This document shows, in pieces, positions 10,225 through 20,550 of a stretch of 64,000 bases of DNA. The notes below the pieces were generated by a model, which did not search any database, was not told the origin of the DNA, and worked only from the letters and a program-made list of their open reading frames with translations. Numbering within the stretch: position 1 is the first letter of the stretch; the number at the start of each line of letters is the position of its first letter. The translations under genes were made by a program, and so were the position numbers. Source of the DNA: Pseudomonas parasichuanensis (GTDB taxonomy: Bacteria; Pseudomonadota; Gammaproteobacteria; Pseudomonadales; Pseudomonadaceae); contig NZ_BQHO01000001.1 of the NCBI RefSeq assembly GCF_021601385.1, forward strand, positions 248,001 to 312,000, in the 5' to 3' direction.

Positions 10225-12525
10225 ATGCTGTTTCGCATTCTCGCCAGCGCCTTCGCACTGCTGATCAGTGGCGCGGCGTTCGCGCAGGCCCCCCAATCCA
10301 GCCCGACGGTTTCGTACACGCGGGACATCCAACCGATCTTCACCGAGAAGTGCGTGGCCTGCCACGCCTGCAACGATGCCGCCTGCCAGCTCAACCTGGG
10401 CAGCGCCGAGGGTGCCGAGCGCGGCGCTTCCAAAGTGCCGGTCTACCAGGGCGAGCGCAGCAAGGCGGTGCCCACCACCCGGCTGTTCTATGACGCCCGT
10501 GACGAGGCCGGCTGGCGCAAGCAGGGCTTCTATTCGGTGCTGGACAAGCAGGGCAGCCAGGCCGCGCTGATGGCGCGCATGCTCGAGCTGGGCCACAAGA
10601 CCCCGCTCACCCCCAACGCCAAGCTGCCCGAAGAGATCGTGCTGGGGCTCAACCGCAACAACATGTGCCCCATGCCCCACGAGTTCGACGCCTACGCCGG
10701 CGCCCACCCCAAGGAGGGCATGCCCCTGGCGGTCACCGGCCTGACCGACCAGGAGTACCAGACCCTGCAGCGCTGGCTGGCGGCCGGTGCCCCGGTGGAG
10801 AAGACCCCGATCCAGCCAAGTGCCACCGAAGCGCAGCAGATCGCCGACTGGGAAGAACTGCTCAACCGCCCGGGTTCGACCGAAGCGCTGGTTGGCCGCT
10901 GGCTGTACGAGCACCTGTTCCTCGCCCACATCTATTTCAAGGGCGGCGAGCAGGGCCACTTCTTCCAGTGGGTGCGCTCACGCACGCCCAGCGGCCAGCC
11001 GGTCGACCTGATCGCCACCCGCCGCCCCAACGATCCGCCCGGCACCGACTTCTACTACCGGCTGATCCCGGTGCAGGGCGTGATCGTGCACAAGACCCAC
11101 ATCACCTACCCGATGGGCCCGCAGAAGCTCAAGCGGGTCAAGCAGCTGTTCTACAGCGGCGACTGGCACGCCGATGCGCTGCCCGGCTACGGCCCGCGCC
11201 ACCGCGCCAACCCGTTCGAAACCTTCGAGGCGATCCCGGCGGTGGCGCGCTACCAGTTCATGCTGGATAACGCCGAGTACTTCGTGCGCACCTTCATCCG
11301 AGGCCCGGTGTGCCGCGGGCAGATCGCCACCGACGTGATCCGCGACAACTTCTGGGCGCTGTTCCAGGAACCGGCCCACGACCTCTACATCACCGATGCG
11401 CGCTACCGTGGCGAGGCCACGCCGTTGCTGGCCATGCCGGGCCAGATCGACGACGTGGGCAGCGTGCTGAGCCTGTGGCACGCCTACCGCGACAAGCGCA
11501 ACGACTACGAGGCGCTGCGCCGCGAGGCTTATGCCGAACAGCCCGCGCCGAGCTGGTCGACCCTGTGGGCCGGTAACGACAATGCCCTGCTGAGCATCTT
11601 CCGCCACTTCGACAGCGCCTCGGTGACCAAGGGCCTGATCGGCGATGTGCCATTGACCATGTGGCTGTTCGACTACCCGCTGTTCGAGCGCACCTATTAC
11701 CAGCTGGCGGTGAACTTCGACGTGTTCGGCAACGTCTCGCACCAGCTGCAGACGCGCCTGTATTTCGACCTCATCCGTAATGGCGCCGAGGTCAATTTCC
11801 TGCGCCTGATGCCGGCCAACAAACGCGGCGAGATTCTCAGCGACTGGTACCAGAACAGCGGCAAGGTCAAGATGTGGATGGATTACACCGACATCGACAC
11901 CGACACCCCCAGTGCCCTCAAGCTTGACAAGCAGGACCCCAAGCGTGATTTCGGCCTCAAGCTGCTACAGCGTACCGGCAGCCTGAATGCCGCGCCCGAC
12001 CCGATCAACCGCTGCCAGGGCGCCTATTGTTCGCGCCCACAGATGAGTGAAGAGTTCCGTGATGTCGAGCAGTCGTTGAGCCGCCTGGTCTCACGCCCGG
12101 CCGCTGGCCTGAAGGTGATTGACCAGTTGCCCGAGGCGACAATGCTGCGCATCGAAGGGCAGGGCGGCCAGCGCCAGGTCTACAGCCTGTTGCGCAATCG
12201 CGCCCACAGCAACGTGGCGTTCCTGCTCGGCGAGGCGTACCGCTACCAGCCTGGGCTGGATACCCTGACGCTGTACCCCGGCGTGCTCAGCAGCTACCCC
12301 AATTTCATCTTCAATGTGCCGGCCAAGGATGTGCCGGAGTTCGTCGAAGATTTGGAAGCGGCCCGCGATGACACGGCGAAGTTCGAGCGGGTGGTCATGC
12401 GCTGGGGCGTGCGTCGCAGCCACCCCGAGTTCTGGCGCTACTTCCATGACCTGAGCCGCTATATCCAGGAGACCGATCCTGTGGAAGAGGGCGTGCTGGA
12501 CATGAACCGCTACGAGAACCTCTGA
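10225..12525 (+). CDS. cti: Cis/trans fatty-acid isomerase (periplasmic haem protein)
   Basis: Converts cis-unsaturated phospholipid acyl chains to trans in the membrane, a rapid solvent and heat-stress response typical of P. putida. The 766-residue product starts with a signal peptide (MLFRILASAFALLISGAAFA). It carries a cytochrome-type haem site CVACH at residues 43-47, essential for activity in the characterised enzymes. The frame is open from 10144, but the ATG at 10225 has agga ten bases upstream and puts the signal peptide at the N-terminus. The length agrees with what I recall for the P. putida enzyme. Confidence 0.95.
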   Translation: MLFRILASAFALLISGAAFAQAPQSSPTVSYTRDIQPIFTEKCVACHACNDAACQLNLGSAEGAERGASKVPVYQGERSKAVPTTRLFYDARDEAGWRKQGFYSVLDKQGSQAALMARMLELGHKTPLTPNAKLPEEIVLGLNRNNMCPMPHEFDAYAGAHPKEGMPLAVTGLTDQEYQTLQRWLAAGAPVEKTPIQPSATEAQQIADWEELLNRPGSTEALVGRWLYEHLFLAHIYFKGGEQGHFFQWVRSRTPSGQPVDLIATRRPNDPPGTDFYYRLIPVQGVIVHKTHITYPMGPQKLKRVKQLFYSGDWHADALPGYGPRHRANPFETFEAIPAVARYQFMLDNAEYFVRTFIRGPVCRGQIATDVIRDNFWALFQEPAHDLYITDARYRGEATPLLAMPGQIDDVGSVLSLWHAYRDKRNDYEALRREAYAEQPAPSWSTLWAGNDNALLSIFRHFDSASVTKGLIGDVPLTMWLFDYPLFERTYYQLAVNFDVFGNVSHQLQTRLYFDLIRNGAEVNFLRLMPANKRGEILSDWYQNSGKVKMWMDYTDIDTDTPSALKLDKQDPKRDFGLKLLQRTGSLNAAPDPINRCQGAYCSRPQMSEEFRDVEQSLSRLVSRPAAGLKVIDQLPEATMLRIEGQGGQRQVYSLLRNRAHSNVAFLLGEAYRYQPGLDTLTLYPGVLSSYPNFIFNVPAKDVPEFVEDLEAARDDTAKFERVVMRWGVRRSHPEFWRYFHDLSRYIQETDPVEEGVLDMNRYENL

Positions 12526-12603
12526 TCGGATAGGCTGACCTTTCTGAAAAGGCTGCGGTCGGAGTCGGTGAACGGGGCCGTGGGGGCTGCTTTGCAGCCC
12601 AAT

Positions 12604-12664
12604 CGCCGGCAAGCCGGCTCCCACAGGCAGCGTGTGAAATCCTGTGGGAGCCGGCTTGCCGGCG
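12604..12664. repeat. REP inverted repeat
   Basis: Perfect 23-base arms (12604-12626 and 12642-12664) of the 'gccggcaagccggctcccac' REP family, between cti and the acyltransferase gene. Confidence 0.85.
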
Positions 12665-12720
12665 AAACGAGCGCGTAGCGCTCGCCGGGCTCGCAATGCA
12701 CCGGCAATCGCAGGTATTTC

Positions 12721-13755
12721 ATGTTGTATTCGCTTCAAGCTCTGCGGGCATTCGCCGCCTGGGTGGTGGTCTGCCACCACTTCCGGCAGATCTTCTTCGA
12801 CTTCCACGCCAGCGGCCCGATCGGCCAACTGCTCGCCGACCGCGGTGCGGTAGGGGTGGACATCTTCTTCGTGATCAGCGGGCTGGTGATCTACCTGTCC
12901 ACCCGCGACAAGGCCATCGCCCCCGGGCAGTTCCTGCTCAACCGTGCCCTGCGCATTGTGCCGGCCTACTGGTTCTACACCCTGTTGATGGCCGTACTGA
13001 TGCTGATCGCCAGCCGCTGGATGCCGCACCAGGTATTCGAGTGGCAGCACTTGCTGCTGTCGCTGTTGTTCATCCCGGCCGAGAACCCCGGTGGCTACGG
13101 CCTGTACCCCACGCTCAACGTCGGCTGGACGCTCAACTTCGAGATGTTCTTCTACCTGCTGTTCGGCCTGGCCTTCCTGGTGCGCCAGCGCCATCACCTG
13201 CTGCTGGTCACGGCGGCGCTGTTGCTGTTCAGCGAAGTCCTCGGCCGCCTGGGTGTGCTCAGCCGCTTCTACAACAACGACATTGTCTACGAATTCCTGC
13301 TGGGCATCGGCCTGGGGGTGCTGTACCGGCGCGGGCTGATCCGCGAGGGGCTATGGCTGCCGTTGGGGCTGCTGGCGCTGGCGGGCTTTGCGCTCTATCA
13401 CCTGGACGCCTCGCAGCGCCTGCTGCACTGGGGCCTGCCCAGCGCGCTGGTGGTGCTCGCGTTCATTGCGCTGGAGCCGTACTTCAAAGGCAACCGGCTG
13501 CTCAAGATGCTGGGCGACTGCTCCTACTCGGTGTACCTGATTCATGTGCTGGTGCTTTACGCCGGCTTGTTCGTCAGCCAGCGGCTGCGCCTGAACCCCT
13601 ACCTGGTATTCGCCCTGTGCGTGCCGTCAATCGGACTAATGTCGTGGTTCAGCTACCACTGGCTGGAACGTGGCCTGTACGGGCGGCTCAAGGCCTGGCT
13701 GGCGGCTCCCGTGGCCCCGGAGCCTGCCCTGGCGCTATCCCGAGTCAAATACTAG
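12721..13755 (+). CDS. Acyltransferase family 3 membrane protein
   Basis: A 344-residue polytopic membrane protein of the acyltransferase-3 (OafA/NodX-like) family, which O-acylates surface sugars or lipids. Family marks are the N-terminal LQALRAFAAWVVVCHH, with the conserved R-A-x-A and the catalytic-type histidines, then VDIFFVISGLVI, and a series of about ten hydrophobic segments to the end. The ATG at 12721 has only a weak purine stretch upstream and follows a REP hairpin closely. The gene stands alone, so the acceptor molecule is unknown. Confidence 0.85.
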   Translation: MLYSLQALRAFAAWVVVCHHFRQIFFDFHASGPIGQLLADRGAVGVDIFFVISGLVIYLSTRDKAIAPGQFLLNRALRIVPAYWFYTLLMAVLMLIASRWMPHQVFEWQHLLLSLLFIPAENPGGYGLYPTLNVGWTLNFEMFFYLLFGLAFLVRQRHHLLLVTAALLLFSEVLGRLGVLSRFYNNDIVYEFLLGIGLGVLYRRGLIREGLWLPLGLLALAGFALYHLDASQRLLHWGLPSALVVLAFIALEPYFKGNRLLKMLGDCSYSVYLIHVLVLYAGLFVSQRLRLNPYLVFALCVPSIGLMSWFSYHWLERGLYGRLKAWLAAPVAPEPALALSRVKY

Positions 13756-13803
13756 GACTTTGTTCAGGGCACGGGTTGGCGTACACTGCCGGCAAGTCTG
13801 TGA

Positions 13804-14397
<594 letters not shown>

Positions 14398-14410
14398 CGG
14401 CTTTCTTCCT

Positions 14411-14458
14411 ATCGCGGGGCAATTCGCATCGGTGCGCCGATACGACTTGCCCCGCGAT
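14411..14458 (+). terminator. Hairpin after nfuA
   Basis: Perfect 12-pair stem (atcgcggggcaa and complement) with a 24-base loop, 13 bases after the nfuA stop. No clear T-run follows, so it may be a processing or attenuating hairpin. Confidence 0.5.
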
Positions 14459-14503
14459 TGCGTCTGGCCCGCCAACCACAACGACTGAACAAGGACGCTC
14501 GGT

Positions 14504-15208
14504 ATGCCCCGCACCCTGCCCGCACTCATCGCCCTGATGCTCTCGACCCACGCCTTGGGCGCCTACCAGCCCCCAGGTAGCAGCGAGGCCGACTACCGCC
14601 AGGCCGTCGCCAGTCTTGATGCGGTCGAGCCACAGCTGATGGTGATGGTCCAACAGCTCGCCAAAGGCACCCCCGCGGATGATCTGGAACCGCGCCTTGG
14701 CCAATTGCGTGGTCAATGGGCGCCAGCGCTTGCGCAGCTTCAGCGCGCAGCCGATGCAGGTCATGCCGTGGCCCAGTATCGAATGGCGCTTTACCTGTTC
14801 GCCTATCAGGCGGATGCCGCTGTGCTCAACGACCCCACCCAGTGCGCACTGTTGAGCAAAAGCCTGGAGCAAGGCTTCGCGCCAGCTGCTGGGCGCATCG
14901 CCAACCAATGCATTGGCTATGTCGACGGGCCAGCCTACGCGCCAGCACTGAACAAGGCGCTTTCCGACTTTTCCCAGTTCACAGCCTACTACCCGCAGCC
15001 AACGGTGATGCTGGAGTGTGCCAAGCCAGACCCGCAAGGCATCCAGTTGCAATGGGGCGATGCGCGGGCCTACCAGGCCGAGCTTTACCGCCTGCTTGGT
15101 TATGCCAGTAATCGACGCAGCCCGCTGCGCCGCGAGTTCTGGCAAAAGGCAATCGATACCAATGGTTGCCCCGCGCTCGTCAGGCGTATGGACACGCTGC
15201 AGTACTGA
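14504..15208 (+). CDS. Secreted Sel1-like repeat protein (paralogue A)
   Basis: A 234-residue protein with a short signal peptide (cleavage near A-L-G-A). The body has Sel1/TPR-like helices: G-H-A-V-A-Q-Y-R-M-A-L-Y, then L-E-Q-G-F-A-P-A-A-G-R-I-A. It is clearly related to the protein encoded at 22481-23200. Shared blocks are the QGFAP helix followed by a Cys, YYPQP, QGIQLQWG versus QGLELQWG, YQAELYRLL versus YQAEVYRLL, and a final NGC. The conserved cysteines may form disulfides in the periplasm. aagga precedes the ATG. Function unknown. Confidence 0.75.
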   Translation: MPRTLPALIALMLSTHALGAYQPPGSSEADYRQAVASLDAVEPQLMVMVQQLAKGTPADDLEPRLGQLRGQWAPALAQLQRAADAGHAVAQYRMALYLFAYQADAAVLNDPTQCALLSKSLEQGFAPAAGRIANQCIGYVDGPAYAPALNKALSDFSQFTAYYPQPTVMLECAKPDPQGIQLQWGDARAYQAELYRLLGYASNRRSPLRREFWQKAIDTNGCPALVRRMDTLQY

Positions 15209-15396
15209 AGCCGCAGCTAGCAATAAACTGTTACCAATTCAACCCCTGCGACAACAGGCCGCATCCCGGAAATCAAGGGCTTGCGGCCGATAACGCCTAG
15301 GTCGGGTGGATGACCAGGGGGGGGCATGACAGAATGCCCCGGTTTTCTGGCTGGCCCATCCCAAGGGCCGGCACCTTCCCTGTAAAGGATGGTTCC

Positions 15397-16005
15397 ATGA
15401 CTGATCTGTTGACCCGGCGCGCGGTAGTCGCCGGGATGGGCGTACTGGGGCTTGGCTTGCTGGCGGGCTGCAACCCGGCCCGCGGCCTGGACTTCAAGTA
15501 CGGCAAGAACATGAGCAACGAGATCCTCGGGCGCAAATTCAAGCTCAAGGACACCCAGGGCAACGAACGTTCCCTGTCGAGCTTCTACGGCAGCATGCCG
15601 ATGATCTTCTTCGGTTTCACCCAGTGCCCGGCGGTCTGTCCGACCGCGCTGGCGCGTGTGGCGCAGATCCGCAAGCAGTTGAGGGGCCGTGACCTGGAGC
15701 TGTTCCAGCCGGTGCTCATCACCCTGGACCCGGAGCGCGACACCCCCGAAGTGCTCGATGCCTACGTCAAGGCATTCGACCCGGCGATCATCGCCCTGAC
15801 CGGCACCCCCGAGGAAATCGCCGAGGTGGCCCGGGAGTTCAAGGTGTTCTACGAAAAAGTCCCGGTCGGCGACACCTATACCATCTCTCACTCGTCCACC
15901 AGCTACGTCTACGATACCCGTGGCACCCTGCGCCTGAGCCTCGGCCATTCCCTCAACGCCAAGGAATGCACCGAAGACCTGCTCACCCTGATGGAGATCT
16001 GCTGA
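15397..16005 (+). CDS. Sco1/SenC-family copper chaperone lipoprotein
   Basis: A 202-residue membrane-anchored thioredoxin-fold protein that delivers copper to, or keeps thiols reduced in, the CuA centre of cytochrome c oxidase. The lipobox LLAGC ends at Cys25. The copper ligands are all present: C77-P-A-V-C81 and His165 (in TISHSST). The frame opens at 15310, but the ATG at 15397 follows aaagga and directly begins the signal sequence. Its stop codon abuts the start of the PCuAC gene, so the two form a copper-delivery operon. Confidence 0.92.
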   Translation: MTDLLTRRAVVAGMGVLGLGLLAGCNPARGLDFKYGKNMSNEILGRKFKLKDTQGNERSLSSFYGSMPMIFFGFTQCPAVCPTALARVAQIRKQLRGRDLELFQPVLITLDPERDTPEVLDAYVKAFDPAIIALTGTPEEIAEVAREFKVFYEKVPVGDTYTISHSSTSYVYDTRGTLRLSLGHSLNAKECTEDLLTLMEIC

Positions 16006-16482
16006 ATGTCGATGCAACCGATCAAACGCACCCTGGCTGCCCTGGCCCTGTTCGGCCTGGCCCTGCCGGCCCTGGCCCAGACCACCGTGAGCGACGCCTG
16101 GGTGCGCGCCAGCGTGGCGCACCAACAGTCCACCGGTGCCTTCATGACCCTCACCGCCAGCAGCGACAGCAAACTGGTGAGTGTGGCGTCGCCCGTGGCC
16201 AAGACCGTGCAGGTGCACGAGATGACCATGAACGGCGACGTGATGGGCATGCGTGAGGTCAAGGCGGTCGAACTGCCGGCCGGCAAGCCGGTCACCCTCG
16301 ACCCGAATGGCCTGCACGTGATGCTGATGGGCCTGAACCAGCAGGTGAAGGACGGCGAGCAAGTGCCGCTGACCCTGACCATCGTCGATGCCAAAGGCGC
16401 CAAAGAAACCGTGCAGGTTCAAGCGCCGGTGCGCCCGCTGAACGCCGAAGCAGGCGCTCACGACCACGCCCACATGCACTGA
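16006..16482 (+). CDS. PCuAC-type periplasmic copper chaperone
   Basis: A 158-residue secreted protein that binds Cu(I) and passes it to Sco or cytochrome oxidase. It matches the family motif H(M)-X10-M-X21-HXM exactly: His71, Met82, His104 and Met106. A signal peptide ends at A-L-A-Q (residue 25). The C-terminus is an extra metal-binding tail rich in His and Met (HDHAHMH). The start immediately follows the Sco stop codon with GGAG inside the Sco 3' end. A perfect seven-pair hairpin (16473-16489) spans its own stop codon and may help end transcription. Confidence 0.93.
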   Translation: MSMQPIKRTLAALALFGLALPALAQTTVSDAWVRASVAHQQSTGAFMTLTASSDSKLVSVASPVAKTVQVHEMTMNGDVMGMREVKAVELPAGKPVTLDPNGLHVMLMGLNQQVKDGEQVPLTLTIVDAKGAKETVQVQAPVRPLNAEAGAHDHAHMH

Positions 16483-16524
16483 GTGCATGCCGCGGGCCGG
16501 GCTGTCGCCTGGTCCGCTTCCTCC

Positions 16525-17508
16525 CTACAGCACTTCCCGCAATAACCGATATTCGCCCGGCGGCACGCCGAACCAACGCAGGCACGCCTTGTGAAAGCTG
16601 CTGGGGTCACGAAAACCCAGCGCCGCGCCAATGTACTTGAGGCTGCGCACCGAGTCGCGCAACAGGCTGTGGGCATGGCCCAGCCGGGTCTCGTCAAGCA
16701 GTGCGCTGTAGCTCACACCTTCGCGGTCAAGCGCGTTCTGCAGGCTGCGCCGGCTGACGCGCAGTTCAGTGGCCAGTGCCTCCAGCCCCAATGGCTGGCC
16801 CAAAGCCAAGCGTTCGCTCAAGGTCCGTCGCACCTTCGCAGCCATCGAGCCATTGATACGCTCTTCCAGCCTCGCCGCCACATATTCGCCGTGCATCAGG
16901 TTCAGCGCTGGCGATGCCGTGGGTAATGTCAGGCGGCACACCGCCTCGGGCAACAGCATGCTGTTGTACGGCCGATCGAACGCCAGTTGCTCGCCGAACA
17001 GGCGTCGCAATGCACGGGTGTCGGCAGGTTCCGGGTAAGCGAACTCCATGGCCAGGGGGGTGAACCGGCTGCCCGGCGCCAGCCAGTGCAGCAGGCCGAG
17101 GGTCATCGCCGCGCCCGCATCGATGAACGCGCGTGGCGCGGGTGGCCCAACCTCGAAACCGATCAGCCGGGTGCCTTGTGCTCGTTGTTCCAGGCGCAGT
17201 ATCGAGCCGTTGCTGGTCAACGGATGGTAAGTCGCCAGGCGCTGCAAGGCTTCACCCACGGTGGCGCAGGACATCACCGCAAAACCCAGTTGGCCGAGCA
17301 TCGCCGGGTGTGCGTGGGCATGCACACGTACCCCCAGGTCCTCATCGCCGGATTGCAGTACCAGTGTTTCCAGCCAGCGGTAGACCGCGACCAGCTTGAG
17401 GTGACGCCCCCCGGCGCCGGGTAATGTGTCCTGCGGGTCGACGGGGGCGCCGGCCTGGACGAGGGCTTGCGCCAGTACGGTGAAATAAGCACGGGTGATG
17501 GTATGCAT
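16525..17508 (-). CDS. AraC-family regulator (arabinose-binding-like N-domain)
   Basis: A 327-residue transcription factor. The N-terminal two-thirds is the all-helical sensor found in OruR/ArgR-like pseudomonad AraC proteins (for example QSGDEDLGVRVHAHAHP). The C-terminal 100 residues form the double helix-turn-helix, ending in RDPSSFHKACLRWFGVPPGEYR. It is divergent from the EAL-domain gene, with 208 bases between the starts, which makes that gene a candidate target. The inducer is unknown. Confidence 0.85.
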   Translation of the reverse strand: MHTITRAYFTVLAQALVQAGAPVDPQDTLPGAGGRHLKLVAVYRWLETLVLQSGDEDLGVRVHAHAHPAMLGQLGFAVMSCATVGEALQRLATYHPLTSNGSILRLEQRAQGTRLIGFEVGPPAPRAFIDAGAAMTLGLLHWLAPGSRFTPLAMEFAYPEPADTRALRRLFGEQLAFDRPYNSMLLPEAVCRLTLPTASPALNLMHGEYVAARLEERINGSMAAKVRRTLSERLALGQPLGLEALATELRVSRRSLQNALDREGVSYSALLDETRLGHAHSLLRDSVRSLKYIGAALGFRDPSSFHKACLRWFGVPPGEYRLLREVL

Positions 17509-17716
17509 GACGCTGTCCTGGTAACGCAGGTTTCAATGAAGGAGTGACAAGGCAGACGGCCGATCAGTGCCGCAAGGCAGTCAGCAGGGGCCGGCGGACA
17601 ATCGAAGTGGGCCTGGGAACACTGTTCGCACGGCGTTGGCGATGGGACCCTATGCGCCACCAGGGAAGGGGTGTTCGCCAGTAGGAAGCCGGCACATCGT
17701 TGGAGCGGACAAACGG

Positions 17717-18505
17717 ATGAACATGCCTGTGAATGAAGGCCCTGCCAGCGCCTGGGGCGACCTGCAGCGCAGCCGGCTGGTATACCGCGAACTGGCCTTG
17801 CGCCGCTTCGCCCTGGCGATGCAACCCGTGGTCGATGGCCGTGACCCGGCACGCGTGCTGTACCACGAATGCCTGTTGCGCCATGAAGGCCCCGCACTGG
17901 GCTTCAACCCCATCGCCGTGCTGGAGCGTCGCCAGGCCATGGGCTTGCTCGACCGCAGTGTGCTGGCCTGCGTGATCGCGACGCTGGAGCAGCATCCGCA
18001 GTTGCACCTGGGGTGTAACCTCTCGGCCCAGAGCGCCTGTGCCGATCCGGCCTGGGAGTGCCTGTGGGCACGGCTGCGGCGCCGGCCCGACGTGGCGGCG
18101 CGGCTGGTGTTGGAAATCACCGAAAGTGCAGCCCCGGGCGACCCGGCGCAAACACTGGCCTTCATCGCCAGCATGCAGGCGCTCGGCTGCCGCGTGGCAA
18201 TCGACGACTTTGGCGCCGGCTTTGCCAGCCTGGCCTTCGTGCGCCAGGCGCAGCCCGACGTACTCAAGGTAGACCGCGGCTACCTGCACCGGGCGCGGCA
18301 GTCGGATACCGATGCACAAGTCTTTGATCATCTGGTCGGGCTCTGTAACGCGTTGGCCACCTGCGTGGTGGTCGAGGGTGTCGAGGATGGCGCCGATCAG
18401 CAGCGCGTGCTGAGGGCCGGGGCAACCTGGCAGCAGGGCTTCCACTTTGGTCGCCCGTCATTGCGCGCACCTGTTGCCGATTGCCGCGTGGTGCTGCTGC
18501 GCTGA
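17717..18505 (+). CDS. Stand-alone EAL-domain c-di-GMP phosphodiesterase
   Basis: A 262-residue cytosolic protein consisting almost only of an EAL domain, which hydrolyses cyclic di-GMP. The signature is ECLLR (residues 51-55) in place of EALLR; the metal-binding Glu is kept. Other active-site features are present: NLS, LEITES, AIDDFGAG, LKVDR, VVEGVE and QGFHFGRP, so activity is expected. There is no sensor or GGDEF domain. The frame is open upstream to 17567, but the ATG at 17717 follows ggag and gives the normal domain start; 17723 is a second possible ATG. It is divergent from an AraC gene. Confidence 0.85.
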   Translation: MNMPVNEGPASAWGDLQRSRLVYRELALRRFALAMQPVVDGRDPARVLYHECLLRHEGPALGFNPIAVLERRQAMGLLDRSVLACVIATLEQHPQLHLGCNLSAQSACADPAWECLWARLRRRPDVAARLVLEITESAAPGDPAQTLAFIASMQALGCRVAIDDFGAGFASLAFVRQAQPDVLKVDRGYLHRARQSDTDAQVFDHLVGLCNALATCVVVEGVEDGADQQRVLRAGATWQQGFHFGRPSLRAPVADCRVVLLR

Positions 18506-18617
18506 GCTGGGATGTTTCAGCTCGAGTGATATCAAGTTGCCATTATTGCGTGTATCCCCCCCTACAACAACGACCCCGTGAACGGAGGCGCACCCATGTC
18601 TATTCAAGGAGCAGGCA

Positions 18618-20243
18618 ATGTATTCAAGATCGATGCGCATCGGCCAGCGAGCCGCTTTAGGGTTCGCGGTGCTGGCGCTGATGCTGGTGATGACCGGATT
18701 GTTCAGCCTGGGCCGAATGGTGACCTTGCGCACCAGTACGGAAGTCATCGAGCAGGTGTGGTTGCCCGGTATCGAGGCCATCCATGACGTTGCCAGCAAC
18801 GTTGCGGTCATTCGCCAGGAATGCCTGCGGCTGATTGCCGATCACCGCGACAGCAGCCACTTCGCCAGCCTGGCGGCGATTGCCGGTGAGCGGGCAGAGT
18901 TGCGTGACAACCTGGACCGCTACGCGGTCACCATCGAACAGGCCGATGACCGTGCCCAGTTCGAGGCACTGAACCTGCGCCTGGACGCCTACCTGAAGGT
19001 TGTCGAGCAGTTGCAGGGGTTGGTTGAACGGGGTAACGGTGAGCAGGCCTACAGCGTGCTCAACGAACAGCTGGCGCCTATCGGCGGCCAGGTTGAACAA
19101 CTGCTCGAAGGCCTGATCGGCTACAACCAGCAAGGGGCCGATGCCGCCTCGGATGTCGCCCAGGCGGCGTACCGCCAATCGCAGTGGGTGATCGCCGGCG
19201 TGGTGCTGCTGGCCTTGCTGGTGACGCTGTTCCTGGCCTGGTGGCTGACCCGCAGCATTGTCGTGCCCCTGCGTGAGGCCGTGGCGGTGGCCGAGCGGAT
19301 CGCCGAGGGCAACCTCACCAGCACTATCGCGCCCCTCGGCAAGGATGAGCCGGCCCGCCTGTTGCAGGCGCTGGCGGTGATGCAGACCACGCTGCGCGGC
19401 ACCCTGCGCCGCATCGGAGATTCGGCCAGCCAGCTGGCGACTGCCTCTGGGCAGATGAGTGCGGTCATGGCCGCCAGCAGCCATGACCTGCAGCGCCAGA
19501 CCGACGAAATCGAGCAGGCGGCCACCGCCGTCACCCAGATGAGCAGCGCGGTGGATGAAGTGGCGGGCAATGCGGTTTCCACCGCGCAAGTTTCAGAGGC
19601 GTCGCACTTGTGCACCCAGGCGGGCGAACAGCAGGTGGCCGAGGCGACCCAGGCGATCGAGAGCCTGGTCCAGGAAGTGTTGCAGGCTTCGGTGCAGGCG
19701 GGCGACCTGGCCGAGCAGGCACAGGATGTCGGCAAGGTGCTGGATGTGATCCGTGGTATTGCCGGGCAGACCAACCTGCTGGCACTCAATGCGGCCATCG
19801 AAGCGGCACGGGCAGGTGAAGCCGGGCGGGGTTTTGCGGTGGTGGCCGACGAGGTGCGGGCGTTGGCGCAGCGTACCCAGGATTCGACGGCCGAAATCGA
19901 AAGCATGATCGCGGCCATGCAGGGCGGCACGCAAAATACTGCGCAGGCTTTGGAAAACAGTGCCGAGCAGGCGCGTCGGACGTTATCGAGTGCGGGCCAG
20001 GCGCGGCAGACGTTGCACCAGATCACCTACAACATGGCGCAGATCAATGAACGCAACCTGGTGATCGCCAGTGCCACCGAACAGCAGGCACAGGTAGCCA
20101 GGGAAGTGGATCGGAATCTGGTGAGCATCCGTGACCTGGCTTCACGCACGACCGTTGGCGCCCAGCAAACCAGCGCAGCCAGCCAGTCGCTCACGCAATT
20201 GGCCGGCGAGTTGCAAGGGTTGGTGGCGCGGTTTCGCCTGTGA
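18618..20243 (+). CDS. Methyl-accepting chemotaxis protein, 4-helix-bundle type
   Basis: A 541-residue transmembrane chemoreceptor. It has a first helix (about 12-33), a periplasmic domain of about 155 residues predicted to be a single four-helix bundle, a second helix (about 190-212), HAMP, and a cytoplasmic signalling domain with the invariant hairpin tip [21 protein letters not shown] and adaptation-helix glutamines. aaggag precedes the ATG; Met6 is an alternative start. No C-terminal receptor-methylating pentapeptide is visible. The ligand is unknown. No che genes are nearby. Confidence 0.93.
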   Translation: MYSRSMRIGQRAALGFAVLALMLVMTGLFSLGRMVTLRTSTEVIEQVWLPGIEAIHDVASNVAVIRQECLRLIADHRDSSHFASLAAIAGERAELRDNLDRYAVTIEQADDRAQFEALNLRLDAYLKVVEQLQGLVERGNGEQAYSVLNEQLAPIGGQVEQLLEGLIGYNQQGADAASDVAQAAYRQSQWVIAGVVLLALLVTLFLAWWLTRSIVVPLREAVAVAERIAEGNLTSTIAPLGKDEPARLLQALAVMQTTLRGTLRRIGDSASQLATASGQMSAVMAASSHDLQRQTDEIEQAATAVTQMSSAVDEVAGNAVSTAQVSEASHLCTQAGEQQVAEATQAIESLVQEVLQASVQAGDLAEQAQDVGKVLDVIRGIAGQTNLLALNAAIEAARAGEAGRGFAVVADEVRALAQRTQDSTAEIESMIAAMQGGTQNTAQALENSAEQARRTLSSAGQARQTLHQITYNMAQINERNLVIASATEQQAQVAREVDRNLVSIRDLASRTTVGAQQTSAASQSLTQLAGELQGLVARFRL

Positions 20244-20249
20244 CGGCAC

Positions 20250-20474
20250 TCAACGGAAACGCGGCAGCGGTCGGTCGAGCGTCAGCGAGGTCAAGGTCTT
20301 GCGTACCTTGGCTTCGTCGGCTTCAAGCGCCTTGAGGCTTTCACGGATCTTGCCGGCGGCAGGCACGTCGCCTTGGCGGTCGATCCAGTCGGCGATCTCC
20401 TTGCAGGCGCTGCTCAGGCAGGCCTGGCGCTGATTCATCAGCGAGAGGAGGGTGGTGATTTCATGTTCGGACAT
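20250..20474 (-). CDS. Small conserved-looking helical protein
   Basis: A 74-residue, highly charged, all-helical protein with a predicted coiled-coil character (SLKALEADEAKVRKTLTSLTL). ggagg eight bases upstream supports the start at 20474. It converges on the chemoreceptor gene with six bases between stops. No recognised domain and no obvious partner. Confidence 0.65.
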   Translation of the reverse strand: MSEHEITTLLSLMNQRQACLSSACKEIADWIDRQGDVPAAGKIRESLKALEADEAKVRKTLTSLTLDRPLPRFR

Positions 20475-20550
20475 GGCGAGATCCTCCGTTCAGCCCCCTG
20501 AGTGTAGCAGTGGCCTGCCAGGCTGCCTGAGGTGGATTGCCGCACGCCGT

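Noticed and set aside
18506-18617. A flagellar sigma-28 promoter for the chemoreceptor
   Set aside because: I looked for TAAA-N15-GCCGATAA in the leader and found no acceptable match.
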